From assembly GCF_029953595.1 (NCBI RefSeq), contig NZ_CP124535.1, forward strand, positions 1,582,001 through 1,646,000: 64,000 nt of DNA. Direction: 5' to 3'. Position 1 is the stretch's first letter; each line of letters starts with the position of its first letter. The notes beneath the pieces are model-generated. The model had not been told where the DNA came from, ran no database searches, and was given only the letters and a program-made list of their open reading frames with translations. Source of the stretch: Fuscovulum ytuae. Lineage in GTDB: Bacteria > Pseudomonadota > Alphaproteobacteria > Rhodobacterales > Rhodobacteraceae. Below are positions 44,780 to 53,256 of the stretch, piece after piece. Position numbers and translations under genes: made by a program.

Positions 44780-45087
44780 CCGCCCTCGACCGCCTCGCCG
44801 CCACCATCGCTGCCCGCAAGGGGGCCGATCCCGAAACCTCATGGACGGCCAAGCTCCTGTCCAAAGGCCCCGAAAAATGCGCCGAGAAATTCGGCGAAGA
44901 GGCCGTCGAGGCGATCATCGAAGCCGTGAAGGGCGACCGCGAAAAGCTGACCTATGAGGCGGCGGATGTCCTCTACCACCTCCTCGTGATGCTTGCCGCC
45001 CGCGATGTGGCGCTTGAGGATGTGCTGGCCGAACTCGACCGCCGCCACGGCACATCGGGCCTTGCGGAAAAGGCCGCGCGGGGCTGA
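44776..45087 (+). CDS. hisE: Phosphoribosyl-ATP diphosphatase
   Basis: Second histidine-synthesis step, MazG-like fold, 103 residues. [18 protein letters not shown] holds the metal-binding ExxE and [10 protein letters not shown] the following helix. It overlaps hisF and is the last his gene here; hisI is not fused to it. Confidence 0.95.
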
Positions 45088-45217
45088 TCAGCCCGGCCGA
45101 ATGTCGTCAAGGAAATCCGCAGCTTCGTTCTAACGCGCCTGGCCGCGCAGAACTCCTGTCCACGACACGGAATTGGTCGCAACCTTCGGTCGCCCCACGA
45201 CCCCACCGCGCCCTTCC

Positions 45218-45263
45218 CGGAAACTGCGTCAGTTTCCGACGCGAAATCTGCGCCAGATTTCGC
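45218..45263. repeat. Two adjacent perfect hairpins after hisE
   Basis: CGGAAACTG with loop CGT (45218-45238) and GCGAAATCTG with loop CGC (45241-45263). The CTG-CGT-CAG apex equals that of the fourth hairpin at 28.5 kb. They lie between the convergent hisE and CoA-binding genes. Confidence 0.7.
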
Positions 45264-45267
45264 CCCC

Positions 45268-45681
45268 TCACATCCCCAAACGCGGCATCTCGATTGCCGG
45301 GCAGCGATCCATCACCACCGCCACGCCGCGCGCCTCTGCCCGCTCCGCCGCCGCCTCATCCACCACACCCAATTGCATCCACACCGCCTTCAGCCCCGGC
45401 AGCACCGCCAAGGCCTCATCCACCACCGCGCCCGCCTCTTCGGACCGCCGGAAAATATCCACCATGTCCACCCCACCGCCGATCTCGGCCAAGGAGGCCC
45501 GCACCACCTCGCCCAGCGCGACCTCGCCCGCCTGCCCCGGATTGACCGGGATCACCCGAAACCCCTTGGCCTTCAGGAACGCCGCCACCCGATGGCTTGG
45601 CCGCTCCGGCTTGGGCGACCAGCCCACCACGGCAATCGTGCGCGTTTCGGTCAGCAGACGGCGGATATCCTCATCGGTCAT
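45268..45681 (-). CDS. CoA-binding domain protein (YccU-like)
   Basis: A 137-residue Rossmann-like protein with TIAVVGWSPKPERPSHRVA near residue 15 and FLKAKGFRVIPVNPG, the hallmark of the short CoA-binding family. Role unknown. Its ATG is only 17 nt downstream of an intrinsic terminator that ends a ~113-nt structured leader or separate sRNA (45698-45810). Confidence 0.9.
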   Translation of the reverse strand: MTDEDIRRLLTETRTIAVVGWSPKPERPSHRVAAFLKAKGFRVIPVNPGQAGEVALGEVVRASLAEIGGGVDMVDIFRRSEEAGAVVDEALAVLPGLKAVWMQLGVVDEAAAERAEARGVAVVMDRCPAIEMPRLGM

Positions 45682-45697
45682 GGCTTACCACCAGATG

Positions 45698-45730
45698 AAA
45701 AAGGCGCCCGGGCCTCTGCGGCCGGGCGCC
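45698..45730 (-). terminator. Intrinsic terminator 17 nt before the CoA-binding gene
   Basis: GGCGCCCGG and CCGGGCGCC stem with a 10-nt loop followed by TTTTT on the minus strand. Because an ATG follows 17 nt later, it may be an attenuator rather than a simple end. Confidence 0.8.
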
Positions 45731-45810
45731 AAGTCGCGGAACGAGGGACAGTGAACGAGACGCGGGTGTTCCGTACCCGCTCCCTGCTCTGTGACATAGA
45801 TAGCGCAGTC
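45698..45810 (-). ncRNA. Candidate structured leader or small RNA upstream of the CoA-binding gene
   Basis: On the minus strand a promoter (TTGTTC 45845-45840, TCTTAA 45822-45817, 17-bp spacing) predicts RNA starting near 45810. The RNA starts GGGAC, which can pair with a later GUCCC around an inner hairpin GCGGGU / ACCCGC, and ends with a 9-bp GGCGCCCGG / CCGGGCGCC hairpin plus TTTTT (45730-45698). No known family is recognised. Confidence 0.6.
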
Positions 45811-45816
45811 CCGATT

Positions 45817-45845
45817 TTAAGACCTGTTCCCACATTCGTGAACAA
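45817..45845 (-). promoter_or_regulatory. Promoter of the structured RNA
   Basis: TTGTTC and TCTTAA (extended as TCTTAAAAT), 17-bp spacing, starting 12 bp after the rlmB stop. Confidence 0.55.
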
Positions 45846-45857
45846 AGCCACGCAGGT

Positions 45858-46646
45858 CTACCGCTGCGACGCCGCATAAAGCCCAACCGCCGCTGCGTTC
45901 GACACATTCAGCGACCCAAAGCCCCCGGCATAGGGGATGCGCGCAATCACATCACAGGTTTCGCGTGTCTTGTCGCGCAGCCCCGGCCCCTCGGCCCCAA
46001 GAACCAGTCCCACAGGCCGCGTCCCCACAGAAGCGATGGCCTCGGCCAAGGGCACCGTCCCGTCGCCATCAAGGCCGATCAGAACGAATCCCATCTCCTT
46101 CAACTCCACCATCGCATCGGCCAGATTCGTCACCCGCAGATAGGGCTGCCGCTCCAAGGCCCCGCTCGCCGTCTTGGCCAAGGCCCCCGTTTCGGGTGCC
46201 GAATGATGGCGCGGCGCGATCACCGCCCGTGCGCCGAAGACTTCCGCCGACCGCAGCACCGCCCCCACATTATGCGGGTCCGTCACCCGATCCAGCAGCA
46301 CGACCAAGGGCGCCCCCGCCCCCGATATCGCCACATCCGCAAGCTTGCCCCAATTCAGGGGCCGCGCCTCTAGCGCCGCCCCCTGATGCACCGATCCCTC
46401 GTCGATAGGCACGTCGAACTTGCGCGGATCGACGATCTCTGCCGTCATCCCGCTTTCGGCAATCGCCGCCTCCAGCCGGTCATGGGCGTTCTTCGTCACC
46501 ACCAGCCGCAGCTTTTCCCGCGCGGGATTGACCAGCGCGTCCCGCACCGCATGAATGCCGAACAGCCAGACCGTCTCTTTCGCCTCGGCGCGCTTCGCGC
46601 GTTCCTTGTCGATCACCCATGTGGGTTTCTTGGCCCCGGTCTTCAT
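45858..46646 (-). CDS. rlmB: 23S rRNA 2'-O-methyltransferase, RlmB/TrmH (SpoU) family
   Basis: A 262-residue SPOUT methyltransferase. The N-terminal L30e-like substrate domain (~20-95, VWLFGIHAVRDAL) precedes the knotted catalytic domain with LLDRVTDPHNVGAVLRSAEVFGA near 115 (motif 1), LVLGAEGPGL near 210 and NVSNAAAVGLY near 245. These fit RlmB (Gm2251). Start 46646 gives MKTGAKKPTW; a longer frame runs antisense through tRNA-Tyr. Confidence 0.92.
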   Translation of the reverse strand: MKTGAKKPTWVIDKERAKRAEAKETVWLFGIHAVRDALVNPAREKLRLVVTKNAHDRLEAAIAESGMTAEIVDPRKFDVPIDEGSVHQGAALEARPLNWGKLADVAISGAGAPLVVLLDRVTDPHNVGAVLRSAEVFGARAVIAPRHHSAPETGALAKTASGALERQPYLRVTNLADAMVELKEMGFVLIGLDGDGTVPLAEAIASVGTRPVGLVLGAEGPGLRDKTRETCDVIARIPYAGGFGSLNVSNAAAVGLYAASQR

Positions 46647-46728
46647 GCCCGCATCCCCTTCTCGCTCTCCCCATCCATGTCCCCCGAACCGCCCCGGATG
46701 CAAGCGCGATTTCCCGCCGCTTTCCGTC

Positions 46729-46757
46729 TTGACGCCCCTTCCCCCCTCGGCTATCCC
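46729..46757 (+). promoter_or_regulatory. Promoter of tRNA-Tyr
   Basis: TTGACG (46729) and TATCCC (46752) with exactly 17-bp spacing, 12 bp before the tRNA. Confidence 0.65.
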
Positions 46758-46769
46758 CCGCGTCGCGTC

Positions 46770-46853
46770 GGGCGACGTGCTGCAAGGTGCGGCAGCGGAC
46801 TGTAACTCCGCCGGGGAGACCCATGCCTGGTTCGATTCCAGGGTCGCCCACCA
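46770..46853 (+). tRNA. tRNA-Tyr (GTA)
   Basis: 84 nt with encoded CCA. Acceptor GGGCGAC / GTCGCCC, anticodon arm GCGGA-CTGTAAC-TCCGC (anticodon GTA), long type II variable arm containing GGG-AGA-CCC, T-arm CCTGG-TTCGATT-CCAGG. Confidence 0.96.
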
Positions 46854-47040
46854 CTCTCCCCCAAACACGCCCCCCAAATGTGCCGCCCCCGGATGCCCGT
46901 GCCCCTCTGGCCATGGCCCGCGCGCATGCCCACACATCTTTTCGCGCCCCTAGCTTCCCGCCCGACGACACGCACCCAAGACGCGGCCCCCACAATTCCC
47001 CTGTCGCCCCGCCGCCATTCCTCTGCTACTTCTCCCGCTC

Positions 47041-47835
47041 ATGACAAATGACGCTTCCTTCCGCTTCACCCATGCCATCACCCGCCGCCCGGCGGCCTCC
47101 ATCACCCATGGCCTGCGCGCGGTCGATACCGGCACGCCCGACCTCGCCACGATGGAGGCGCATCACGCGGCCTATATCGCCACCCTCCGCGCCACGGGGG
47201 CCACGGTGATCGAACTCCCCGCCCTCGACGCCTATCCTGACTCGGTCTTCGTCGAGGATACCGCCCTCTGCCTGCCCCAAGGCGCCATCATCATGCGCCC
47301 CGGCGCCCCCACCCGTCTGGGCGAAGCGGCCGAAATGGCCCCTCATCTCCGCGCCCTCTACACCACCATCGCGCGCATCGAAGGCCCCGGCACCATCGAA
47401 GGCGGCGATATCCTCGTCACGGGCCGCGAAATCCTCGTTGGCCAATCCGCCCGCACCGATGCCGCAGGCATCGCGGAATTGCGCGCCATCGTCACCGCTT
47501 GGGGCCATAGCTTGCGCGAGGTGCATACCCCCCCCGGCGTCCTGCATTTCAAGACCGACTGCTCGCTTCTGGATGGCGATACCATCCTCTCTACCGAACG
47601 CCTCTCTGCCTCGGGCTGCTTTGACGGCTACAAACTGATCCACACCGCCCCCGGCGAAGAGGCCGCCGCCAACACGATCCGCTTCAATGACGTGGTCCTG
47701 ATGCCCGCAGGCTTCCCCGGCACGCGCGCGCGGATCGAAGCGGCAGGCTACAACGTGGCCGAGATCGGCAATTCCGAATGCGCCAAACTCGACGGCGGCA
47801 TGTCCTGCCTATCCCTCCGCTTCACCCCGTCCTGA
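47041..47835 (+). CDS. Dimethylarginine dimethylaminohydrolase (DDAH)
   Basis: Hydrolyses N-omega-methylated arginines to citrulline and methylamines. The 264-residue member of the guanidino-modifying superfamily has PDSVFVEDTALCL near 65, IEGGDIL near 122, catalytic H in GVLHFKTDCSLL near 168 and nucleophile C in DGGMSCLSLRF near 257. Arginine deiminases are longer, which favours DDAH. It is followed 19 bp later by a GT-like gene. Confidence 0.9.
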   Translation: MTNDASFRFTHAITRRPAASITHGLRAVDTGTPDLATMEAHHAAYIATLRATGATVIELPALDAYPDSVFVEDTALCLPQGAIIMRPGAPTRLGEAAEMAPHLRALYTTIARIEGPGTIEGGDILVTGREILVGQSARTDAAGIAELRAIVTAWGHSLREVHTPPGVLHFKTDCSLLDGDTILSTERLSASGCFDGYKLIHTAPGEEAAANTIRFNDVVLMPAGFPGTRARIEAAGYNVAEIGNSECAKLDGGMSCLSLRFTPS

Positions 47836-47854
47836 CTGACCAAAGGCGTCAAAG

Positions 47855-48838
47855 GTGACCGTGTTCAACATCCTCTGCATCGGCCAAGCCGGACGGCTGC
47901 AATACGAGGCCATCCTCCTTGCCGCGTCCCTGCGCGCCCATGCGCCGGGCTTCCAAGGCCGCCTTCTGATCGCCACCCCGCGCCCCGGCCTCCTGTGGGG
48001 CAAGGAAAACCCGCAGATCACCGATCCCGCCACCCTCGACCTCCTCGCCGATCTGGGGGCCGAGGTGATCCCCTTCGACAGCCGCGCCTTCGGCGCCCGC
48101 TACCCCCATGGCAACAAGATCGAGGCGCTGGCCCATATCCCCGACGCGCCCTTCCTCTTTCTCGACACAGACACGATCATCACGGGCGACATCTCCACCC
48201 TCGCGCCCGATTTCACCCGCCCCTCCGCCAGCATGAAACGCGAAGGCACCTGGCCACAGATCGAACTCTACGGCCCGGACTACTCCGATATCTGGGGCAG
48301 CCTCTATCGCCGCTTCGGCCTTGATTTCGAAAGCAGCCTCGACCTGTCCCAACCCGACGAATACTGGCAGCGCTATCTCTATTTCAACGCAGGCTGGTTC
48401 TTTCACGAAAGCCCCCACCGATTTGGTGCGCTCTTCCTGAAATACGCCACCGAAATCGCCCGCGACCCGGGTCCGGCGCTGGTCTGCCAAGCGCTTGACC
48501 CATGGCTCGATCAGGTGGCGCTGCCCCTCGTGATCCATGCCTTGGGCGGTGGCCGCCCGGGGCCAGACCTCGCAGGCCTCGACGGCCCCCTCACCTGCCA
48601 CTGGCGCATCCTCCCCCTCTTCTTCGCCCGCGAAAGCGATGCCGCCGTGGCCGCCATGCAGACCGCCGCCGCCGACCCCAAGGTCAAGGCAATCCTGATG
48701 CAATACCCGCCCTTCAAGAAGATGCTCTACAAGGGGCAGGGGCAGGACGTGCGCGCCCTCTTCGACCGCGCCAACCTGCCGCGCAAGGAACAGGCGATCC
48801 GCAACGCCATCAAACGCGCTGGCCTCTGGGTCCGTTGA
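47855..48838 (+). CDS. Glycosyltransferase-like protein of unknown specificity
   Basis: A 327-residue protein that begins with GTG. The FLFLDTDTIITGDI segment near residue 105 contains a DxD motif as in GT8 and related glycosyltransferases, and FNAGWFFH near 175 fits the second half of such folds. No membrane segment. The acceptor is unknown and no cell-surface cluster surrounds it. It may be cotranscribed with the DDAH gene. Confidence 0.6.
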   Translation: MTVFNILCIGQAGRLQYEAILLAASLRAHAPGFQGRLLIATPRPGLLWGKENPQITDPATLDLLADLGAEVIPFDSRAFGARYPHGNKIEALAHIPDAPFLFLDTDTIITGDISTLAPDFTRPSASMKREGTWPQIELYGPDYSDIWGSLYRRFGLDFESSLDLSQPDEYWQRYLYFNAGWFFHESPHRFGALFLKYATEIARDPGPALVCQALDPWLDQVALPLVIHALGGGRPGPDLAGLDGPLTCHWRILPLFFARESDAAVAAMQTAAADPKVKAILMQYPPFKKMLYKGQGQDVRALFDRANLPRKEQAIRNAIKRAGLWVR

Positions 48839-48884
48839 CGCCGAAAGGCGCGGCAGACGCCCCCGCCCTTCCATCCCCGCCGGG

Positions 48885-48906
48885 CTGCATCTTGGCCCAA
48901 AGACGC
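48885..48906 (+). repeat. Variant copy of the CTTCATCTTGG motif
   Basis: CTGCATCTTGGCCC followed by AAAGACGC; two changes from the common form. It lies between the convergent GT-like and LysE genes. Confidence 0.5.
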
Positions 48907-48986
48907 GCTGCCCCGCCCCATCGCAGCGCAGCGCCACACATCGCCCGCAGGACGGGGTTCCTCCCCGCCGCACCCAGCCGCCCCCG

Positions 48987-49586
48987 TCACATCTCCATCC
49001 CCAGCACCGGGATCAACGACGCCACCAACAGCCCCGCCATCCCCCAATTGAACGCCCGCAGCCGCCCCGGCCCCTGCAACCAGCGCCGCACGCCCTGCCC
49101 GGCCGCCGCCCAGACCGCAACGCTCGGCAGGTTCACCGCCGCAAAGACCGCCGCCACCGCCGCATAGGCCCCAACCGACGGCTCCGGCACATAGGCCGCC
49201 ACCGCACCCAGTGCCATGGCCCATGCCTTCGGGTTCACCCATTGAAACGCCGCCGCCTGAAGAAAACTCATCGGCCGCCCGGCGGCCTTGCCCTCCCCCG
49301 GCGCGCCGGACCGGGCGATCTTCCACGCCAGCCACAGCATATAGCCCACCGCCGCCACCTTCAGTGCCATCAGCGCAAAAGGATGGGCCAGAAACACCCC
49401 CGCCACACCCAGCCCCACCAGAAACACCATCACCGAATGCCCGACCGAGATGCCAAGCATATGCGGCACCGTCCGCCGCAGCCCGAAATTCACCCCAGAG
49501 GCCAAAAGCATCATATTGTTCGGCCCCGGCGTGACCGAGGTGACGAAGGCAAAGCCCAGAAGGGCAAGGAAAAGCTCATATGTCAT
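48987..49586 (-). CDS. LysE/RhtB family amino-acid exporter
   Basis: A 199-residue membrane protein with six hydrophobic segments and the family motif TPGPNNMMLLASGVNFG near residue 25. It probably exports an amino acid. It is divergent from an Lrp/AsnC regulator and shares a 73-bp promoter region with an inverted repeat, so export is likely induced by the exported amino acid through that regulator. Start 49586 gives MTYELFLALLG. Confidence 0.92.
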   Translation of the reverse strand: MTYELFLALLGFAFVTSVTPGPNNMMLLASGVNFGLRRTVPHMLGISVGHSVMVFLVGLGVAGVFLAHPFALMALKVAAVGYMLWLAWKIARSGAPGEGKAAGRPMSFLQAAAFQWVNPKAWAMALGAVAAYVPEPSVGAYAAVAAVFAAVNLPSVAVWAAAGQGVRRWLQGPGRLRAFNWGMAGLLVASLIPVLGMEM

Positions 49587-49619
49587 GCCGCAATCCATGC
49601 CATGAAACCCGCGCCGCAG

Positions 49620-49649
49620 GATTGCAAATGCCGCGCTTCGGGTGCAATC
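49620..49649. promoter_or_regulatory. Candidate Lrp operator
   Basis: A perfect 7-bp inverted repeat GATTGCA / TGCAATC with a 16-bp spacer, centred between the divergent LysE and Lrp starts. Confidence 0.6.
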
Positions 49650-49659
49650 TGCACAACAA

Positions 49660-50112
49660 ATGACGAAAATTGACGCCATAAACGCCCGCATCTTGCAGGA
49701 ACTCCGCCGCGATGGCCGGATCGCCAACCTGACCCTTGCCGAACGGGTCGGCCTCTCCCCCTCCGCCTGCCTCCGCCGGGTGCAAGAGATGGAAAGGTCC
49801 GGCCTCATCAAGGGCTACCGCGCTGTGCTTGATCCCGCCCAGCTCGGCATCGGCTTCACGGCCTATGTGACCGTCGGCCTCAACACCCATACCAAGGCCA
49901 GCCAAGAGGCCTTTGAACGCGCCGTCGCCCGCGCCCCGCAGGTCACCGAATGCCACAACATCACCGGAACGGTGGAATATCTGCTGCGCGTCGATTGCGC
50001 CGACCTCGCCGCCTACAAGCACTGGCACACCGATGTGCTGGGCACGCTGCCGCAGGTGCAATCCATCACCACCTTCGTCGTCATGGGCAGCCCCAAAGAC
50101 GACCGCGCCTGA
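49660..50112 (+). CDS. Lrp/AsnC family transcriptional regulator
   Basis: A 150-residue regulator: winged HTH (~4-60, NARILQELRRDGRIANLTLAERV, SPSACLRRVQ) and an RAM ligand-binding domain (~65-145, FTAYVTVGL, GTVEYLLRV). ATG 49660 is used; an upstream in-frame start at 49642 would place the N-terminus inside the operator. It is the likely sensor for the divergent exporter. Confidence 0.92.
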   Translation: MTKIDAINARILQELRRDGRIANLTLAERVGLSPSACLRRVQEMERSGLIKGYRAVLDPAQLGIGFTAYVTVGLNTHTKASQEAFERAVARAPQVTECHNITGTVEYLLRVDCADLAAYKHWHTDVLGTLPQVQSITTFVVMGSPKDDRA

Positions 50113-50598
50113 CGCCCCGCGCCCTGCCCGGGCTTGACCCCCGCCCTACCCAGTTTCCGATGCGCAGGCCCTGAAGGATCAAACCCAACAGAGGCGGCAC
50201 CCCGTCTTGCCCCGTTAAGGTTAACGCCCTGCCCGCGCCCCTTCACCTTGGCCCAAATACTCAAAAGCCCCGCCCGACACTCGCGCTACGCCCAAAGGAC
50301 AAAGTCAAGGCCCGCCACCCTACCGCCCCGTTAAGGTTAACGCCCTGCCCCGCCCCTTCACCTTGGCCCAAATACTCAAAAGCCCCGCCCGACACCCGCG
50401 CCAAGGCCCACAGGCAAAAGACCCCCCGCCCCAACGAAAAAAGAGACATCCTCCTTCAGGCCACCGCGCCAAGATCTGTGCAGCCACGCACCCTTAACCA
50501 TAATTGGCGGCCCCTGCCTGCCCGAAATTGTATGCACAGTTTGCTGCACAAAAGGCGGCACAAATCCCGGCACAAGCCTTGCCAGCCAAACCCCTGAA
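50113..50598. repeat. 486-bp gene-free region: tandem duplication plus 12-bp-period array
   Basis: No gene is supported. Two ~78-bp copies (from 50209 and from 50325; period 116 bp) each carry TTAAGGTTAACGCC, then CTTCACCTTGGCCC and AAATACTC (motif at 50241-50262 and 50356-50377), then AAAGCCCCGCCCGACAC. They differ by one indel and few substitutions, so the duplication is recent. The 12-bp array follows at 50533. Confidence 0.7.
50475..50585 (-). repeat. Repeat element with 12-bp-period hexamer array, locus 3
   Basis: Hexamers TGCACA (50533, 50545) and GGCACA (50557, 50569) repeat every 12 bp. Like locus 2 it includes CTGCCCGAAATTGTA and a TTAACC block to the left. It starts 25 bp after the VOC gene stop, reading in that gene's direction. 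Confidence 0.75.
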
Positions 50599-51012
50599 TC
50601 AGCTTGCGAAAACCGCCTCCAGCGTCGGGACTCCCTTAACCTCGATCGGGTTGCCCGACGGGTCGCGGAAGAACATTGTCCACTGCTCCCCCGGCTCTCC
50701 CTGAAACCGCACCTGCGGCTCCAGCACGAACTCCACCCCCGCCGCCTGCAGCCGCGCCGCCAATTCCTGCCACTTCGGCAAATGCAGCACCAAGCCGAAA
50801 TGCGGCATCGGCACCAGCTTCTCGCCCACCCGTCCCGTGGCGGCATTGGCCATGGGCTCGCCCAGATGCAGGCTCAACTGATGGCCGAAGAAATCGAAAT
50901 CCACCCATGTCGGCGCCGACCGCCCCTCGGCGCAGCCCAGGATCCCGCCATAGAATCCCCGCGCGGCGTCCAGATCCGTCACATGGATCGCCAGATGAAA
51001 CGGCGTCAGCAT
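50599..51012 (-). CDS. VOC family (glyoxalase-like) protein
   Basis: A 137-residue vicinal oxygen chelate protein with two beta-alpha-beta-beta-beta halves. FHLAIHVTDLDAARGFYGGILG opens the first half and FFRDPSGNPIEVKG closes the second, with histidine and glutamate candidate metal ligands. Reaction unknown. GGGAGGAAAG lies 3 bp before ATG 51012. Confidence 0.88.
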   Translation of the reverse strand: MLTPFHLAIHVTDLDAARGFYGGILGCAEGRSAPTWVDFDFFGHQLSLHLGEPMANAATGRVGEKLVPMPHFGLVLHLPKWQELAARLQAAGVEFVLEPQVRFQGEPGEQWTMFFRDPSGNPIEVKGVPTLEAVFAS

Positions 51013-51198
51013 GGTCTTTCCTCCCGTCATTCGCCCAAAGCCGAGACTAGCCTTCCCCCCGCCCCCCGCAAGGCGAAAAACCGGACCCCCAAACCCTTGG
51101 AAATGGAGAGGATTCCCCTTTCTTGCACGGCCCCCTTCACAGCCTGCCCGCCATCCCCTACCCTCGCCCGCGATTGCAATCCTTGGGAGGGGAACCCG

Positions 51199-52491
51199 AT
51201 GTCCGACGACCGCCAGCTAGCCTTCGAGACGCTCCAGATCCATGCGGGCACCGCCCCCGATCCCGCCACCGGCGCGCGTCAGGTGCCGATCTATCAGACC
51301 ACGGCCTATGTCTTTCGCGATGCCGACCACGCCGCGAAACTCTTCAACCTGCAAGAGGTCGGCTATATCTATTCCCGCCTGACGAACCCCACCGTCTCGG
51401 CGCTCGCCAACCGCGTCTGCGCGCTCGAAGGCGGGGCGGGGGCGATCTGCTGCTCGTCGGGCCATGCCGCGCAAATCATGGCGCTTTTCCCGCTGATGGG
51501 ACCGGGCAAGAACATCATCGCCTCCACCCGCCTCTATGGCGGCACGATGACCCAGTTCAGCCAAACCATCAAACGCTTCGGCTGGTCCACCAAATTCGTC
51601 GATTTCGACGACCTCGCCGCAATCGAGGCGGCGGTCGATGATGACACCCGCGCCATCTTCTGCGAATCCATAGCAAATCCGGGGGGTTACATCACCGACC
51701 TCGACGCCGTGGCGGGCGTGGCCGACAAGGTCGGCCTGCCGCTGATCGTCGACAACACCTCCGCCAGCCCCTATCTCTGCCGCCCCATCGAACATGGCGC
51801 GACGCTGGTGGTGCATTCCGCCACCAAATACCTCACCGGCAATGGCACGGTGACGGGCGGGATCGTGGTCGATAGCGGCAAGTTCGACTGGTCCAAGTCG
51901 GGCAAGTTCCCCTCGCTTTCGGAACCCGAACCCGCCTATCACGGGCTGGCCTTCCACCCCGCGCTGGGGCCGATGGCCTTTACCTTCCACTCCATCGCCG
52001 TGGGCCTGCGCGACCTTGGCATGACGATGAACCCGCAGGGCGCACATTACACGCTGATGGGGATCGAAACCCTGTCGCTGCGCATGGACCGCCATGTCGA
52101 AAACGCCCGCAAGGTGGCGGAATGGCTCGAAAAAGACCCGCGCATCGATTACGTCACCTATGCGGGCCTGCCCTCGTCGCCCTATCATCACCGCATGGCG
52201 CGCATCTGCCCGAAGGGGGCGGGGGCTCTTTTCACCTTCGCGGTCAAGGGCGGCTACGACGCCTGCGTCAAGCTGATCGACAATGTGACGCTTTTCTCCC
52301 ATGTGGCGAACTTGGGCGACACCCGCTCTCTCATCATCCATTCGGCCTCGACCACACACCGCCAGTTGACCGAAGAGCAGCAGATCAAGGCCGGGGCCGC
52401 GCCCAATGTGGTGCGCGTCTCGATCGGGATCGAGAATGCCGATGACATCATCGCCGATCTGGATCAGGCCTTGGCCAAAGCCACTGCTTGA
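51199..52491 (+). CDS. metY: O-acetylhomoserine aminocarboxypropyltransferase (MetY)
   Basis: PLP-dependent sulfhydrylation of O-acetylhomoserine, giving homocysteine for methionine. The 430-residue Cys/Met-metabolism enzyme has YSRLTNPTV near 55, VDNTSASPYLCRPIEHGA near 180 and the PLP lysine in SATKYLTGNGTVTGG near 210. The FDWSKSGKFPSLSEPEPAYHG insertion is typical of MetY rather than MetB/MetZ. No SAM riboswitch could be seen in the 186-bp upstream region. GGGAGGGGAA precedes the ATG. Confidence 0.94.
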   Translation: MSDDRQLAFETLQIHAGTAPDPATGARQVPIYQTTAYVFRDADHAAKLFNLQEVGYIYSRLTNPTVSALANRVCALEGGAGAICCSSGHAAQIMALFPLMGPGKNIIASTRLYGGTMTQFSQTIKRFGWSTKFVDFDDLAAIEAAVDDDTRAIFCESIANPGGYITDLDAVAGVADKVGLPLIVDNTSASPYLCRPIEHGATLVVHSATKYLTGNGTVTGGIVVDSGKFDWSKSGKFPSLSEPEPAYHGLAFHPALGPMAFTFHSIAVGLRDLGMTMNPQGAHYTLMGIETLSLRMDRHVENARKVAEWLEKDPRIDYVTYAGLPSSPYHHRMARICPKGAGALFTFAVKGGYDACVKLIDNVTLFSHVANLGDTRSLIIHSASTTHRQLTEEQQIKAGAAPNVVRVSIGIENADDIIADLDQALAKATA

Positions 52492-52506
52492 TCGAAAGTG
52501 AAAAAG

Positions 52507-52528
52507 GGGGCGCGGTTTCCCGCGCCCC
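52507..52528. terminator. Bidirectional terminator between metY and SIMPL gene
   Basis: A 9-bp stem GGGGCGCGG / CCGCGCCCC with loop TTTC; on the minus strand it is followed by CTTTTT, so it mainly ends the SIMPL gene, but it also lies 15 bp after metY. Confidence 0.85.
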
Positions 52529-52560
52529 TTGCTCTGCGAAATGCAGGAAATATCCAACCG

Positions 52561-53256
52561 CTACTGAGCGATTTCCCATGTGATGGTGACATTCGCCGTC
52601 ACCCCGACCTCGCCACCCTCGACCGGAACCGGGGCATCTGCCATCGCGGCCTCCATCCGAAACATCGGCGCAGGTGGCATATATCCGCCGCCCTCGCTGA
52701 TCGAAACGATCCGCCCCAGTCCCACGCCCGCCGCCTGCGTCAACAACTCCGCCCGCGCCCGCGCCGCAGCCACCGCCGCCTTGCGCGCCTCGTCCAGCGC
52801 AGGTTCCGGCTCGGCCATCCCAAAGCTGATCCCGTTCAACGTATTGGCCCCATCCGTGATCGCCGCATCCAGCACGCCCCCAAGGCGGGCCATCTCGCGC
52901 ACCCGGATTTGCACAACATTCGTGGCGACATAGCCCTGTATCATCGGCATCGACGACCCATCGCCATGTGACCAGCTGGGGTTCAGGTTCAAGGTCGATG
53001 TCTGGACATCGCGCCCCTCTACCCCCGCCGCCTTCACGCGGTCCAGCACCGCCGTCAAGGCAGCCGTATTGGCCGCCATCGCATCGGCGGCCGTCACGCC
53101 TTGCGTTGTCACGCCAAGGCTGATCGTGGCCAGATCGGGGGCCGCCGTCACCGTGCCTTCCCCTGTCACCGTGATCGTGGCAGGGGCCACTTCGGCCAGC
53201 GCCAGCCCCGGCAAGGCCAGCGCCACCGAAAAGAAAATTGCCGAAAGAACACGCAT
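52561..53256 (-). CDS. SIMPL domain (DUF541) exported protein
   Basis: A 231-residue periplasmic protein. Signal peptide MRVLSAIFFSVALALPGLALA is followed by the SIMPL pattern ITVTGEGTVTAAPDLATISLGV near 28 and ANVTITWEI at the end. E. coli YggE is a member linked to oxidative stress; the biochemical role is not known. Confidence 0.9.
   Translation of the reverse strand: MRVLSAIFFSVALALPGLALAEVAPATITVTGEGTVTAAPDLATISLGVTTQGVTAADAMAANTAALTAVLDRVKAAGVEGRDVQTSTLNLNPSWSHGDGSSMPMIQGYVATNVVQIRVREMARLGGVLDAAITDGANTLNGISFGMAEPEPALDEARKAAVAAARARAELLTQAAGVGLGRIVSISEGGGYMPPAPMFRMEAAMADAPVPVEGGEVGVTANVTITWEIAQ

Noticed and set aside
50376-50846. Open frame through the 12-bp array with conserved VPxFVPPFV-like peptide in loci 2 and 3
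   Set aside because: The peptide similarity follows from a 12-bp (four-codon) repeat; frames run into unrelated sequence and lack starts, so a non-coding repeat is the simpler reading.
51031-51198. SAM-type riboswitch upstream of metY
   Set aside because: I could not find the conserved SAM-II or SAM-V core sequences.
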